From the NCBI GenBank assembly GCA_902787825.1, contig CADAHS010000016.1, positions 8,934 to 72,933 on the forward strand: a stretch of 64,000 nucleotides of DNA, in the 5' to 3' direction. The translations under genes were made by a program, and so were the position numbers. Under the pieces are notes generated by a model, which saw only the letters and a program-made list of their open reading frames with translations, did no database searches and was not told the DNA's origin. Source of the stretch: an uncultured Ruminococcus sp. Lineage in GTDB: Bacteria; Bacillota; Clostridia; Oscillospirales; Ruminococcaceae. Below, in pieces: positions 41,282 to 49,237 of the stretch (position 1 is the stretch's first letter; the number at the start of each line of letters is the position of its first letter).

Positions 41282-43276
41282 ATGGCTGTAAAAAGACGGA
41301 TCATCACAGCTGTGGCTGCTGCGGTCTTTTCCGTTTCACTGATCCCTTTTTCCGCATTTGCTGACACTCAACCGACCTACGAAGTAAAGGACGTTACTTC
41401 ATACAGGTTCAGCATGGATAAGAAAGAAACTCTCCAGTGCCTGTTTACTAAAGAGCTTCCGGAGGTACCGTATGTGAATGTTGAGGATTATCTCGACAGG
41501 ATCTATACCGTTGATTTTACCACCAAGGCAAAAGGCGACGTTTACACGATAAGCGGAAACGATATGACGATCGTGGCAGATACGTCCAAAGAAACCGTTA
41601 CCATCAAAAATTTCGACAACGGCTTACAGTATAATGTCATAGAGGTCGAAAAGGAAGATGTCCCCGATTATCTCAAGTATGATAAACCGGTTGTTAAAGG
41701 CAGTGATAAACCTGTTAATCTTGATTATTCAAAATACAGCATCGACCTTATCGGCGACAGCGGAAAGCTCTATTTCCCGCTGACGACCCTTTCAGATCTG
41801 TTTGACTGCACATACCGTGCAGCTGAGTATGTAAACAACAATCTGTACTTTTTGCAGACTCTGTCTGTTAAATCTGATGCGGACGGATATTTTGACCGTT
41901 CATCTGTCTATGTGCAGACAGAGCGCTCGCAGGCTATGATAGATTATACCTACAACGAGCTGTGCTTTTTTATGGATCATTTTTATGGCAGACCTCCGAA
42001 GGCTGCTATATCAAAGAGCATTGCAGAAAAAGGATTTGACAAGACCCTTGATGATTACAGCGAAATAAAAAAGATGCTCAAGTCAAACAAGCGTGCTGAG
42101 TTCCAGCTCGGTCTGCTGCTTCTTTCCGATGCAGTTGATGACGGCGGACACACGATCATGTGCGCAGGTATACTCGGTGATCTGGACATCTATGGTGAAA
42201 ATGACAAATGCGCAATGCTTTCAAAGTTCCAGCTCGAAATGATGTTCTCAGATAAAGCGAATGAGATCATACAAAGGCAGATGTCAGATCAGAAAAAAAA
42301 GGATCTGATCGAAAAAGCCAGAAAAGAAATGCTTAAAGATGCAGCTTTGGTAAAAAAATGGGACGAGCATCAAACAGCCCTTTATATCAAAGGCAAAACT
42401 GCTATGTTCAGTTTTGATCAATTTGAGCATCCGGTTGTCAGAGATTTTGCATGGTCACTGGATTATGCTTCTAAAAACGGCGTAAAGAACTTTGTTATAG
42501 ATATTGCTACAAACGGCGGCGGTGATGAAAGTATTGCTCACTTTATAAATACCATCATCACAAATAAGAATAAAAACACAAATGAGATAGTCACCCAAAT
42601 GCGTGATGCAGCAAACGGCAATCTTCTCGACTCTAACTGGACAATAGACCTTGATCTCAACGGTGTAATTGATGACAAGGATAAAAAAGTATACTACGAC
42701 TTCAACTATGCGATGCTTACGTCGGAAAACTCGTTCTCAAGCGGAAACCTGATGCCTTGCATGGCAAAGGACAGAGGCATACTCATCATGGGTGAGACCT
42801 CCGGCGGCGGAACCTGTATGGTAAGCAAGCATTATTATCCCGATGGTACATACTACATGACCTCAGGTATCTATACCATGCTTCGTGGCGATAAAACCGA
42901 CGTTGACAATGGCGCAAAGGTAGATTATGACCTTGTTAAAAAAGCTGCTGACGGCAAAAAGGATTATTCGGATTTCTATGATTTTGCAAAGCTTGAAAAA
43001 TGCATCAACGAGTTTTACGGTATAAAGCCAGATGACAACTCCAAGAAGGACGAGTCTTCTAAAAAAGACGAATCCTCCAAGAAAGACGAGTCTTCCAAGA
43101 AAGAAGAGTCTTCCAAGAAGGACGATAACAGCAAGCCTGATCCATCAAAGCCTGATAATAACAAGCCCTCTGATGATACACCTCCTCCGACAGGCTATAC
43201 CGGCTCTACCATTACAGTAAGCGTACTTCTGATCGGTGCTGCCGCTATTGCAGTTATTCGCAAAAAAGATGACTAA
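41282..43276 (+). CDS. Secreted S41-family peptidase with wall anchor
   Basis: About 664 residues. The signal peptide ends near AFA-DT. The S41 core lies at about 370-560: FVIDIATNGGGDESIAHFINT, then MLTSENSFSSGNLMPCMAKDRGILIMGETSGGGT with the likely catalytic Ser. A KKDESS repeat linker (18-bp units near 43044-43133) leads to PPPTG, a membrane helix and RKKDD, a variant of the sortase signal used in Ruminococci. It is probably a wall-attached protease facing outside. The second ATG (41282) follows GAGGAGG; the first, at 41276, lies within it. Confidence 0.82.
   Translation: MAVKRRIITAVAAAVFSVSLIPFSAFADTQPTYEVKDVTSYRFSMDKKETLQCLFTKELPEVPYVNVEDYLDRIYTVDFTTKAKGDVYTISGNDMTIVADTSKETVTIKNFDNGLQYNVIEVEKEDVPDYLKYDKPVVKGSDKPVNLDYSKYSIDLIGDSGKLYFPLTTLSDLFDCTYRAAEYVNNNLYFLQTLSVKSDADGYFDRSSVYVQTERSQAMIDYTYNELCFFMDHFYGRPPKAAISKSIAEKGFDKTLDDYSEIKKMLKSNKRAEFQLGLLLLSDAVDDGGHTIMCAGILGDLDIYGENDKCAMLSKFQLEMMFSDKANEIIQRQMSDQKKKDLIEKARKEMLKDAALVKKWDEHQTALYIKGKTAMFSFDQFEHPVVRDFAWSLDYASKNGVKNFVIDIATNGGGDESIAHFINTIITNKNKNTNEIVTQMRDAANGNLLDSNWTIDLDLNGVIDDKDKKVYYDFNYAMLTSENSFSSGNLMPCMAKDRGILIMGETSGGGTCMVSKHYYPDGTYYMTSGIYTMLRGDKTDVDNGAKVDYDLVKKAADGKKDYSDFYDFAKLEKCINEFYGIKPDDNSKKDESSKKDESSKKDESSKKEESSKKDDNSKPDPSKPDNNKPSDDTPPPTGYTGSTITVSVLLIGAAAIAVIRKKDD
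43044..43133 (+). repeat. KKDESS-coding tandem repeat in the S41 gene
   Basis: About five imperfect 18-bp units (AAGAAAGACGAGTCTTCC-like) encode the spacer between the protease domain and the cell-wall anchor. Limits are approximate. Confidence 0.7.
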
Positions 43277-43306
43277 TATGTCACCCGATCAATAAAACAT
43301 CAAAAG

Positions 43307-43333
43307 CCCTGCCCGATCTCAAATCGAGCAGGG
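43307..43333 (+). terminator. Terminator of the S41 gene
   Basis: Stem CCCTGCCCGAT/ATCGAGCAGGG, five-base loop, then TTTTG. Confidence 0.8.
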
Positions 43334-43503
43334 TTTTGTCTTTTCAAACAGGTTAAAAGCTTACGGTCTCCACTCTGTGTGGGAATCACAATCTTTATTA
43401 TTGACCACACAATTATAGATATCCGCCGCAGAGTGTGGTAATGCTATGTTAAAGAAAAAGCACCAACTATACAGATTTTTGTACAGTTAGTGCTTTAATA
43501 CTC

Positions 43504-43818
43504 TTATTGCTGTTCAAGGAAAACATCAATTCGTTCTTCGATCCTGGTTTTGTTTTCCGATGTAAGCTTTCTGTATTTATTCATTACTCGCCGCTCGTCA
43601 TTTGTCAGCTTTTCCAATCGTTCATTTTCATTTTCTATAAGATAATCAACAGACACATTAAACAACTCCGCAAGCTTGATGAGTAATGCGATCTCAGGTT
43701 CACGAAGCCCACGTTCATAATAGCTATATGACATTTGTGTAATGCTTAAATAATCAGCTATATCTCTTTGGCGAAGTCCCCGCTCTTTCCGAAGTTCTTT
43801 CAACCGCACTGCTCTCAC
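43504..43818 (-). CDS. XRE/Cro-type transcriptional regulator
   Basis: 104 residues. The helix-turn-helix domain (1-65) reads LKELRKERGLRQRDIADYLSITQMSYSYYERGLREPEIALLIKLAELFNVSVDYLI. A charged helical tail (70-104) may mediate dimerisation. It is divergent from the zinc-ribbon/TM2 gene at 43978. The CAAAACGTTTTG palindrome inside that promoter is a candidate binding site. No ligand domain. Confidence 0.85.
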   Translation of the reverse strand: MRAVRLKELRKERGLRQRDIADYLSITQMSYSYYERGLREPEIALLIKLAELFNVSVDYLIENENERLEKLTNDERRVMNKYRKLTSENKTRIEERIDVFLEQQ

Positions 43819-43898
43819 CTCATTTCTTTCTATTTAATATTATAACAATTTAAGCAACATTAACAACCGCACATTCAACATTTTGTTTAAATCTTGCA

Positions 43899-43927
43899 TT
43901 GATTTCCAAAACGTTTTGTTGTATAAT
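43899..43927 (+). promoter_or_regulatory. Promoter with internal palindrome upstream of the TM2 gene
   Basis: TTGATT (43899-43904), 17 bases, TATAAT (43922-43927). The perfect 12-base palindrome CAAAACGTTTTG (43907-43918) fills the spacer and would block polymerase if bound. Confidence 0.65.
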
Positions 43928-43977
43928 GTAAAAAACAAATAAACAAATCGTTTTCTATTGAAAGAAAGGTTAAGAAT

Positions 43978-44352
43978 ATGTTTTGTAATAAATGTGGAAA
44001 AGAAATTAGTGATGAATCAGTAGTCTGTAACTTTTGCGGCACTCCGACTAATTCAAGTCCTCTTAGTCAGAACGCAAATTTATCAGGACAACAACCGAGT
44101 ATTGTAATAATGAATCAAAACAATCAGCAAGCAATGATCTCTGCTTTATCTGATAAAAGTTGGTCAACAGCATTACTGCTCTGCATTTTCCTTGGTGTTT
44201 TTGGCATTCATAGGTTCTATGTTGGCAAAGGCGGAACTGGTGTAATATGGCTGTTTACAGCAGGACTGTTTGGTGTTGGCTGGATAATTGATCTGATTAT
44301 GCTTGTAACTGGAGGATTTACAGATAGTTTGCGGCGTCCTCTTCGTCGATAA
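43978..44352 (+). CDS. Zinc-ribbon and TM2-domain membrane protein
   Basis: 124 residues. An N-terminal zinc ribbon ([19 protein letters not shown]), an Asn/Gln-rich linker, then a TM2 domain of two helices ([47 protein letters not shown]) with the family FLGxFGxHRFYxG turn. Such proteins are widespread and of unknown function. It shares the zinc-ribbon-plus-membrane plan with the 12.5-13.8 kb proteins, but the domain order is reversed. Confidence 0.85.
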   Translation: MFCNKCGKEISDESVVCNFCGTPTNSSPLSQNANLSGQQPSIVIMNQNNQQAMISALSDKSWSTALLLCIFLGVFGIHRFYVGKGGTGVIWLFTAGLFGVGWIIDLIMLVTGGFTDSLRRPLRR

Positions 44353-44368
44353 ATACAGCAATATTAAA

Positions 44369-44395
44369 AACCTGTAGTTCAGCTTACTACAGGTT
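44369..44395 (+). terminator. Terminator of the TM2 gene
   Basis: Stem AACCTGTAG/CTACAGGTT, nine-base loop, then TTTATT. Confidence 0.75.
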
Positions 44396-44475
44396 TTATT
44401 GTGTCCATTTTTTTGTACATGATTGCTTGTTCAAAATCAAAAAATTCCCTTTGATAATTTCGCACGCAGTGCAGA

Positions 44476-44511
44476 AGATCCCAAACCCGGATCATAACGA
44501 GTTTGGGATCT
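44476..44511. repeat. Stem-loop after the SirTM gene
   Basis: Perfect eleven-base arms AGATCCCAAAC and GTTTGGGATCT. The T-run lies on the plus side, so it is not a classic terminator for the minus-strand SirTM gene but may still stop or protect the transcript. Confidence 0.55.
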
Positions 44512-44517
44512 CTGTTT

Positions 44518-45366
44518 TTATAGTATTTTCTCCAATATCTCACGAATATCCCCATTGATAAGAACGCTCTGCTCCGCTATCTCGTCAGGCGCATACGCTT
44601 CACCGAAATTAAGGCAGGCATAGACCGCTTTCGGATTTGCATAGGTCATCTTCCAGAACGGATACTTGATGATAACAGGCGTGTTCATGCCCACACCAAG
44701 CTCCAAAAACAGGATATGCAGTCCATCATGGCGGCGCAGAAATTCATCATAACGCTCTGCCGCTGTGTGCCAGCCCTCGTCCTCTACGAATGTATCATCT
44801 GCCCTGAGGTTCATGCTCATGGGCTTGCCGCAGACAGGACAGTGCGGAACAAGCTCTGACGGAACATGCATATCTTTCTGCTGCTCAAACATCGCCCTGA
44901 CCGTTTTTTCGTTGTCATAGGTCTTTTGGTGACAAGGCTCACTGCACTGCCAAAGCCCGTAATCGCCCTGGGTATAGAAAAGGCGGTGCTTGTCAAATCC
45001 TGCCTTTTGAAACTGGTGATCGACATTTGTGGTGATAACGAAATAGTCCTTGTCTTTCATAAGCTCAAACAGCGTCTTGTATGTGCCGTTGTCCACGTCC
45101 ATATAGCGGTTGATGTAAATGAATCGTGACCAGTACGCCCACTGCTCTTCGGGCGTTTCAAAGGGGTAGAAGCCGCCGGAATACATATCCCGAAAGCCAT
45201 ACTTTGCTTCAAAATCCGAGAAATATTTTTCAAACCTCTCTCCCGAATAGGTAAACCCTGCGGCGGTGGAAAGCCCTGCACCCGCACCGATGACTATCGC
45301 ATCAGCGGTCTGTATTTCTTTTTTCAGACGCTCAATTCCCGCCGAGTAATCTCTTGTAGATCTCAT
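44518..45366 (-). CDS. Class M sirtuin (SirTM), probable protein ADP-ribosyltransferase
   Basis: 282 residues. The NAD-binding GAGAGLSTAAGF (27-38) and TTNVDHQ (N114, D116) are sirtuin motifs. Where deacetylases have the catalytic His the sequence reads YTQGDYG with Gln133, as in SirTMs, which transfer ADP-ribose instead of removing acetyl groups. Cys141, 145, 176 and 179 form the zinc site. The start at 45366 has AAGGAGG and overlaps the macrodomain gene by 35 bases, so the pair is translationally linked. The usual targets of SirTM operons, GcvH-L and LplA2, are not beside it. Confidence 0.88.
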   Translation of the reverse strand: MRSTRDYSAGIERLKKEIQTADAIVIGAGAGLSTAAGFTYSGERFEKYFSDFEAKYGFRDMYSGGFYPFETPEEQWAYWSRFIYINRYMDVDNGTYKTLFELMKDKDYFVITTNVDHQFQKAGFDKHRLFYTQGDYGLWQCSEPCHQKTYDNEKTVRAMFEQQKDMHVPSELVPHCPVCGKPMSMNLRADDTFVEDEGWHTAAERYDEFLRRHDGLHILFLELGVGMNTPVIIKYPFWKMTYANPKAVYACLNFGEAYAPDEIAEQSVLINGDIREILEKIL

Positions 45367-46096
45367 GATCGTCCTCCTTGAATACGTTGAAAATGACCTG
45401 TATATCGTGGCTCTTGCGAAACTCCCTGACGGTGCGGACTGCGATCTGTGCCGCCTTATCCTGCGGAAAGCCGAACACCCCTGTTGAGATACAGCAAAAA
45501 GCTACCGACTGTACATTATTTTGTACAGCTATATCAAGACAGCTTTTGTATGAGCTTTCAAGCAGACGGCAATGTTCATCTGTAAGCCGTCCCTGCACAA
45601 TGGGACCCACCGTGTGTATCACATAGTCACATGGCAGGTTGTAGGCAGGGGTGATCTTTGCCTTACCCGTGGGTTCTTCATGCCCCTGCGCCTGCATCAT
45701 CTGACCGCACTCATACCGCAGACGAACGCCTGCAAAAGTGTGTATGCAGTTGTCGATACAAGAGTGACACGGCTGCCAGCAACCGGTCATTCCCGAATTT
45801 GCGGCATTGACTATCGCACCACATCGGAGCGTGGTAATATCGCCTTTCCAAAGAAATATGCCGTCCTCTATGGGCGACAGATCTGCAATATCCGTGATAC
45901 CCTTGCTCTCGGTCAAGGCTGTGAGATATTCGTCCTCGGCTTGCAGAAAGTCATCACTTGCTTTCACAGCAGGACGGATATTCACAAGGCTTCTGTAAAG
46001 GCGGAATTTATCCTCTTGTGTTTTGGGTATCTTTATCCCGTCAACATTGTTTCTCTCTGACAACAGATAGTTTATAAGGAAATCGATTTTGTTCAT
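45332..46096 (-). CDS. Zinc-type macrodomain ADP-ribosyl hydrolase
   Basis: 254 residues. The macrodomain starts with LWKGDITTLRCGAIVNAANSGMTGCWQPCHSCIDNCIHTFAG, the ADP-ribose loop with a Cys/His-rich insertion as seen in SirTM-linked zinc macrodomains. ITPAYNLPCDYVIHTVGPIV and FCCISTGVFGFPQDKAA follow, the second substrate loop. It should remove the ADP-ribose added by the SirTM encoded next to it. A helical N-terminal region (1-75) precedes it. It forms a two-gene operon with the sirtuin. Confidence 0.9.
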   Translation of the reverse strand: MNKIDFLINYLLSERNNVDGIKIPKTQEDKFRLYRSLVNIRPAVKASDDFLQAEDEYLTALTESKGITDIADLSPIEDGIFLWKGDITTLRCGAIVNAANSGMTGCWQPCHSCIDNCIHTFAGVRLRYECGQMMQAQGHEEPTGKAKITPAYNLPCDYVIHTVGPIVQGRLTDEHCRLLESSYKSCLDIAVQNNVQSVAFCCISTGVFGFPQDKAAQIAVRTVREFRKSHDIQVIFNVFKEDDHEIYKRLLGGN

Positions 46097-46206
46097 ACCA
46101 GCACCTCGCTTTGGAATTGACTTTTTTGGGAAGAAGACGTATAATTATGAAGTAATAGCAATTGGGCGGACCGCTCGTGTAAATAGGATTTTATAGGAGG
46201 TTTATA

Positions 46207-46530
46207 ATGATTGGTGAAATTGTTACAGTTACAGTTGACAGACCGCTTGGAAGCTATCATCCGAAATACAAAGATATGTATTATCCGATAAACTACGGAT
46301 ATATTGAGGGTATAATTGCCCCTGATGGCGAGGAACAGGATGCGTACATTTTAGGCGTTGATAAGCCAGTAGAAAGGTTTACAGGTAAGATAATTGCGAT
46401 CGTTCAGCGAAATGATGATGCGGAAGAAAAGTGGGTCGTTTGTCCCGAAGATGTTTCATATACAAAAGAAGAAATCATGGAATTGATCCGTTTTCAGGAA
46501 CAGTATTTTCAATCGGAAATCATTATGTGA
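46207..46530 (+). CDS. Short family I inorganic pyrophosphatase-like protein
   Basis: 107 residues, shorter than true family I enzymes (about 165-180). GSYHPKYKDMYYPINYGYIEGIIAPDGEEQDAYILGVDKPV matches the core of these enzymes, with an acidic DGEEQD in place of DGDPLD, so some metal ligands are kept. It may be a small pyrophosphatase or a phosphohydrolase with another substrate. AGGAGG precedes the start. It is divergent from the macrodomain operon. Confidence 0.75.
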   Translation: MIGEIVTVTVDRPLGSYHPKYKDMYYPINYGYIEGIIAPDGEEQDAYILGVDKPVERFTGKIIAIVQRNDDAEEKWVVCPEDVSYTKEEIMELIRFQEQYFQSEIIM

Positions 46531-46602
46531 ATCCCGATCTGCAACAGCCGCCAAACCGATTTATGAAAAGAGTGTGCCGATATTTTTCAGCACACTCTTT
46601 TT

Positions 46603-47040
46603 TTATTCTCCGTATATTATCTTGCGTGTGTCTGCGACCACCTGTGCAAGCGTGGTGCTTTTCAGCTCGTTTTCCAAAGCCTCCTGTGCCGCTTTAAGCC
46701 TGCCGTCCATAGCCTTGTGGATATTTCGTCCCACAGGACAATCCACATTTGGGTTCTCATGAAAATGGAACAGTCCCTCATCGTCTATGCAGTCAACCGC
46801 CTTGTAAATATCGTACAGCGTGATCTCATCAAGTGCTTTTGCAAGGTGTGCGCCGCCGCTTCCCTGACGAGTTTCCACGATCCCTGCATTGCGAAGCTGC
46901 CCGAGAACATTGCGGACTATCACCGCATTTACCCCCGTACTGCCCGACAGGAAATCGCTGGTCACTCTCATCTGTCCGCCAAAAACGTCGATACAGGTGA
47001 GGATATGCACCGCCACTGTGAATTTACTTGTTATCTGCAT
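46603..47040 (-). CDS. Rrf2-family transcriptional regulator
   Basis: 145 residues. The winged helix shows KFTVAVHILTCIDVFGGQMRVTSDFLSGSTGVNAVIVRNVLGQLRNAGIVETRQGSGGAHLAKALDEITLYDIYKAVD. Only one Cys (in NPNVDCPVGRNI) is present in the usual cluster region, so an Fe-S cluster is unlikely; it belongs to the YwnA-like side of the family. It follows the NAD(P)-binding gene by 16 bases and probably represses that operon. Confidence 0.88.
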   Translation of the reverse strand: MQITSKFTVAVHILTCIDVFGGQMRVTSDFLSGSTGVNAVIVRNVLGQLRNAGIVETRQGSGGAHLAKALDEITLYDIYKAVDCIDDEGLFHFHENPNVDCPVGRNIHKAMDGRLKAAQEALENELKSTTLAQVVADTRKIIYGE

Positions 47041-47056
47041 AGATATTCATCTCTCT

Positions 47057-47686
47057 TTACTCCCTTACCACGCTGATACGCTGCCCGATGTGATCGCCTT
47101 TTTCGATCTCGTCCACCATAGCAATAGCGTAATCCGCATAGCTGATAATGCTCTCGCCCTTAGAGTTGAGTGTCAGCTCCTCGCCTGCGAGAATGTACTT
47201 GCCGCTGCGTTCGCCGTCAGCCTGAAAATCTCCTGCCGGGCTGATGTAAGTCCACTTTACATCATTTCTCTGACGGAGTTCGCCAAGCGCCTTTGCCATA
47301 GCAGCAGCCAGCGGCTTGAACACTTCGGGGAAATCTGCACCGTCAGAAACGCAGGCGGTATGCTCAGCGTTCACATACAGGCTGCCTGCGCCGCCGACAA
47401 CGAGAAGTCTTGTGTCAGTTCCCGAAAGAATGTCGCACAGGTGAGCAAGTGACGTGGAGTGCTGCGGAAGTGTTTCGGGTGTCCATGCGCCGAATGCGTC
47501 CACAACTGCGTCAAAACCCGTAAGGTCTGCTGCGGTCAGGTCGAACAGATCCTTCACGATAACATTCTGAGCAGCGGACTTGTTCTCTCCCTTGACAACT
47601 GCCGTAACGTCAAATCCTCTGTTTACTGCCTCTTTCACGATAAGCTGACCTGCCTTGCCATTTGCACATACTACTGCGATTTTCAT
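47057..47686 (-). CDS. NAD(P)-binding SDR/NmrA-like protein
   Basis: About 209 residues. The Rossmann start IAVVCANGKAGQLIVKEAVNRGFDVTAVVKG, the acidic region GFDAVVDAFGAW and the VVGGAGSLYV loop are typical of atypical short-chain NAD(P)-binding proteins that often pair with Rrf2 or redox regulators. The start at 47686 has GGAGG; the frame is open to 47713 but lacks a site there. The substrate is unknown, perhaps a quinone or reactive-species-linked reductase. Confidence 0.85.
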   Translation of the reverse strand: MKIAVVCANGKAGQLIVKEAVNRGFDVTAVVKGENKSAAQNVIVKDLFDLTAADLTGFDAVVDAFGAWTPETLPQHSTSLAHLCDILSGTDTRLLVVGGAGSLYVNAEHTACVSDGADFPEVFKPLAAAMAKALGELRQRNDVKWTYISPAGDFQADGERSGKYILAGEELTLNSKGESIISYADYAIAMVDEIEKGDHIGQRISVVRE

Positions 47687-47738
47687 AATATTTACCTCCT
47701 GAATTATAACCACGACTTATGTCCCCCGCCTCTTAGGC

Positions 47739-47875
47739 GGCGGTCATCTTAGTCTTTCGGTGGTGGGAATGAATCCCCCGCCGAAACCCTGAGCGGCTAA
47801 CGCCCGGGCGGTCATCTTAGTCTTTCGGTGGTGGGAATGAATCCCCCGCCGAAACCCTGAGCGGCTAACGCCCGG
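47739..47875 (+). mobile_element. Two tandem copies of an IS605/TnpB-like element end
   Basis: A 68-bp unit (47739-47806 and 47807-47874, essentially identical) contains GGTGGGAATGAATCCCCC and GAGCGGCTAACGCCCG. These resemble the right end and guide-RNA scaffold end of IS200/IS605-family TnpB elements. It is followed by CTTGAATGACGGGGC and a GGGGC/GCCCC hairpin (47891-47903). No transposase gene is present, so this is a remnant or a minimal element. Identity is from memory of such ends. Confidence 0.5.
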
Positions 47876-47930
47876 TCGTGCTTGAATGACGGGGCGATGC
47901 CCCTTATTGAACATAAAATTTGGTTGCTGT

Positions 47931-47959
47931 AAAGTTGTAACTAATTTTGTTTCAACTTT
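47931..47959. promoter_or_regulatory. Dyad downstream of the Rrf2 operon promoter
   Basis: Arms AAAGTTG and CAACTTT around 15 bases, just after the minus-strand -10. Possible Rrf2-type operator. Confidence 0.4.
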
Positions 47960-47967
47960 CTGACTTT

Positions 47968-47996
47968 AGTATATCACGCAAGTTTAAAGTTGTCAA
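47968..47996 (-). promoter_or_regulatory. Promoter of the NAD(P)-binding/Rrf2 operon
   Basis: Minus strand TTGACA (47991-47996), 17 bases, TATACT (47968-47973). Transcription would cross the duplicated IS-like end before reaching the first gene. Confidence 0.65.
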
Positions 47997-48104
47997 TAGT
48001 ATCATTACAACTTTGGAGAATTGCATAAAATTTAAGTGTAGTTATGCGCTTAATTAACAAAACTTATTGCGTAAAAGGAGTATTTGATATAGAAGGATCA
48101 AAAA
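47997..48104. other. AT-rich spacer without recognised genes
   Basis: Rest of a roughly 480-base gap between the NAD(P)-binding gene and the TetR gene. No open frame with a ribosome site and no strong dyad beyond those listed. Confidence 0.5.
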
Positions 48105-48139
48105 AACACCATGCCCGACTTCAAATCGGACATGGTGTT
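48105..48139 (-). terminator. Terminator of the TetR gene
   Basis: Stem AACACCATG-type arms with an inner CCGA/TCGG, and T-run on the minus strand (48101-48106). Confidence 0.75.
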
Positions 48140-48166
48140 GTATTTTAATACATCAGCAAGCGTGCA

Positions 48167-48700
48167 TCACAGCATCGGTTTTACGTTAAACAAATGGTTG
48201 TAATAAAAATCAGTTATCTGCTTGACTGATTCCTCGCAGTCGTTTCGCACCCACTGCATCGATACATTGAACAAGCTTCCCATGAAATAATAGGGTGAAT
48301 ACTTTGAAACAATAAAACCGTTTTGTTCGTAATTTCTTACCATTGCCGTGTTCATAAATTCAAGGTACATAAACTCAAGATGCGCCGAGATAAGCAGCTT
48401 AACTATCTCCTTGTTGTCCCTGAGCGCAGAAAATACGCTGAATATCACCTCGTAGAGATCCTCCGCGCCCGTTATCCGGATATTTTTCATGTCCTGAAAG
48501 ACTGCATTGTTTTTCTCAAAATAAGACTTGATCATGTCCTCCTTTGACTGAAAGTGACGGTAAAGCGTAGCACGACCATAACCTGCCGTGTTCGCCACCT
48601 CGCTCATAGTAATACTCTGATAATCCTTTTGCGCCATAAGTTCAAACAAAGCATCTATAAGGCTCTGCTTTGTGCGCTCGATCTCCTCTGCTGTTCTCAT
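48167..48700 (-). CDS. TetR-family transcriptional regulator
   Basis: 177 residues. The N-terminal HTH reads LIDALFELMAQKDYQSITMSEVANTAGYGRATLYRHFQSKEDMIKSYF, the standard TetR motif. A helical ligand domain with a C-terminal TetR_C-type pattern follows. It is divergent from two membrane-protein genes. The TACGAG-TGT-CTCGCA dyad behind their promoter is the probable site. Confidence 0.9.
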   Translation of the reverse strand: MRTAEEIERTKQSLIDALFELMAQKDYQSITMSEVANTAGYGRATLYRHFQSKEDMIKSYFEKNNAVFQDMKNIRITGAEDLYEVIFSVFSALRDNKEIVKLLISAHLEFMYLEFMNTAMVRNYEQNGFIVSKYSPYYFMGSLFNVSMQWVRNDCEESVKQITDFYYNHLFNVKPML

Positions 48701-48756
48701 TGCTTCCTCCTATGCGATACAGAATATGCCGTAATGTCTCAAAAAGCGTGAAATAA

Positions 48757-48785
48757 TTGACTTGTGAAATACATTGTGATATAAT
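48757..48785 (+). promoter_or_regulatory. Promoter of the membrane-protein pair
   Basis: TTGACT (48757-48762), 17 bases, TATAAT (48780-48785). Confidence 0.8.
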
Positions 48786-48797
48786 CCAAATATAAGA

Positions 48798-48812
48798 TAC
48801 GAGTGTCTCGCA
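48798..48812. promoter_or_regulatory. TetR-type operator candidate
   Basis: Near-perfect dyad TACGAG/CTCGCA around three bases, at about +5 to +20 of the transcript, where a repressor would block elongation. Confidence 0.6.
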
Positions 48813-48867
48813 TTCATCATACACCACTATAAAACAAATGTCAATAATGATTTGAGGAGGTTTCGTT

Positions 48868-49224
48868 ATGAGTAATGAAAGCATCGCACAGGAAGCAAGA
48901 AACATCGCACAGAAGTATCAGAAAAAGCCCGAATCGGTCAATAAGATCGAGCTGCTGCGCAAGCTGGACCGCAGCGTTACCTCAATACCGTCCTTTATCA
49001 GCCTGACTGTTGGGATCATCGGTATCCTCATATTTGGTGTGGGTATGTGCTGCTGGCTCGTGTGGACCGACCTTTTTGCACTCGGTGTAGTCCTTGGCAT
49101 AGTCGGTGCAGCAGTCTGCATTGTGAACTATCCCGTGTATTCAAAGATGGTCGCCGCTAAAAAGGAAGAGCTTACACCGCAGATCATTCAGCTTTCAAAC
49201 GAGATAGCACAGCAAAACAGCTGA
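48868..49224 (+). CDS. Two-helix membrane protein, unknown function
   Basis: 118 residues. A soluble N-terminal helix, then two hydrophobic segments (ISLTVGIIGILIFGVGMCCWLVW and LFALGVVLGIVGAAVCIVNYPVY), and a charged tail (SKMVAAKKEELTPQIIQLSNEIAQ). The ATG follows GAGGAGG. It is the first gene behind the TetR-controlled promoter, directly before the larger membrane protein. No family recognised. Confidence 0.75.
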   Translation: MSNESIAQEARNIAQKYQKKPESVNKIELLRKLDRSVTSIPSFISLTVGIIGILIFGVGMCCWLVWTDLFALGVVLGIVGAAVCIVNYPVYSKMVAAKKEELTPQIIQLSNEIAQQNS

Positions 49225-49237
49225 ACCGAGGGTAACT

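Noticed and set aside
43504-44352. XRE regulator and TM2 gene as a prophage remnant
   Set aside because: No phage structural, integrase or lysis genes are nearby; XRE regulators are common outside phages.
44518-45366. Sirtuin as an ordinary protein deacetylase
   Set aside because: The catalytic His is replaced by Gln and the gene overlaps a macrodomain gene, as in ADP-ribosylating SirTMs.
47739-47875. CRISPR array
   Set aside because: Only two adjacent 68-bp units without spacers; the sequence fits a duplicated insertion-element end better.
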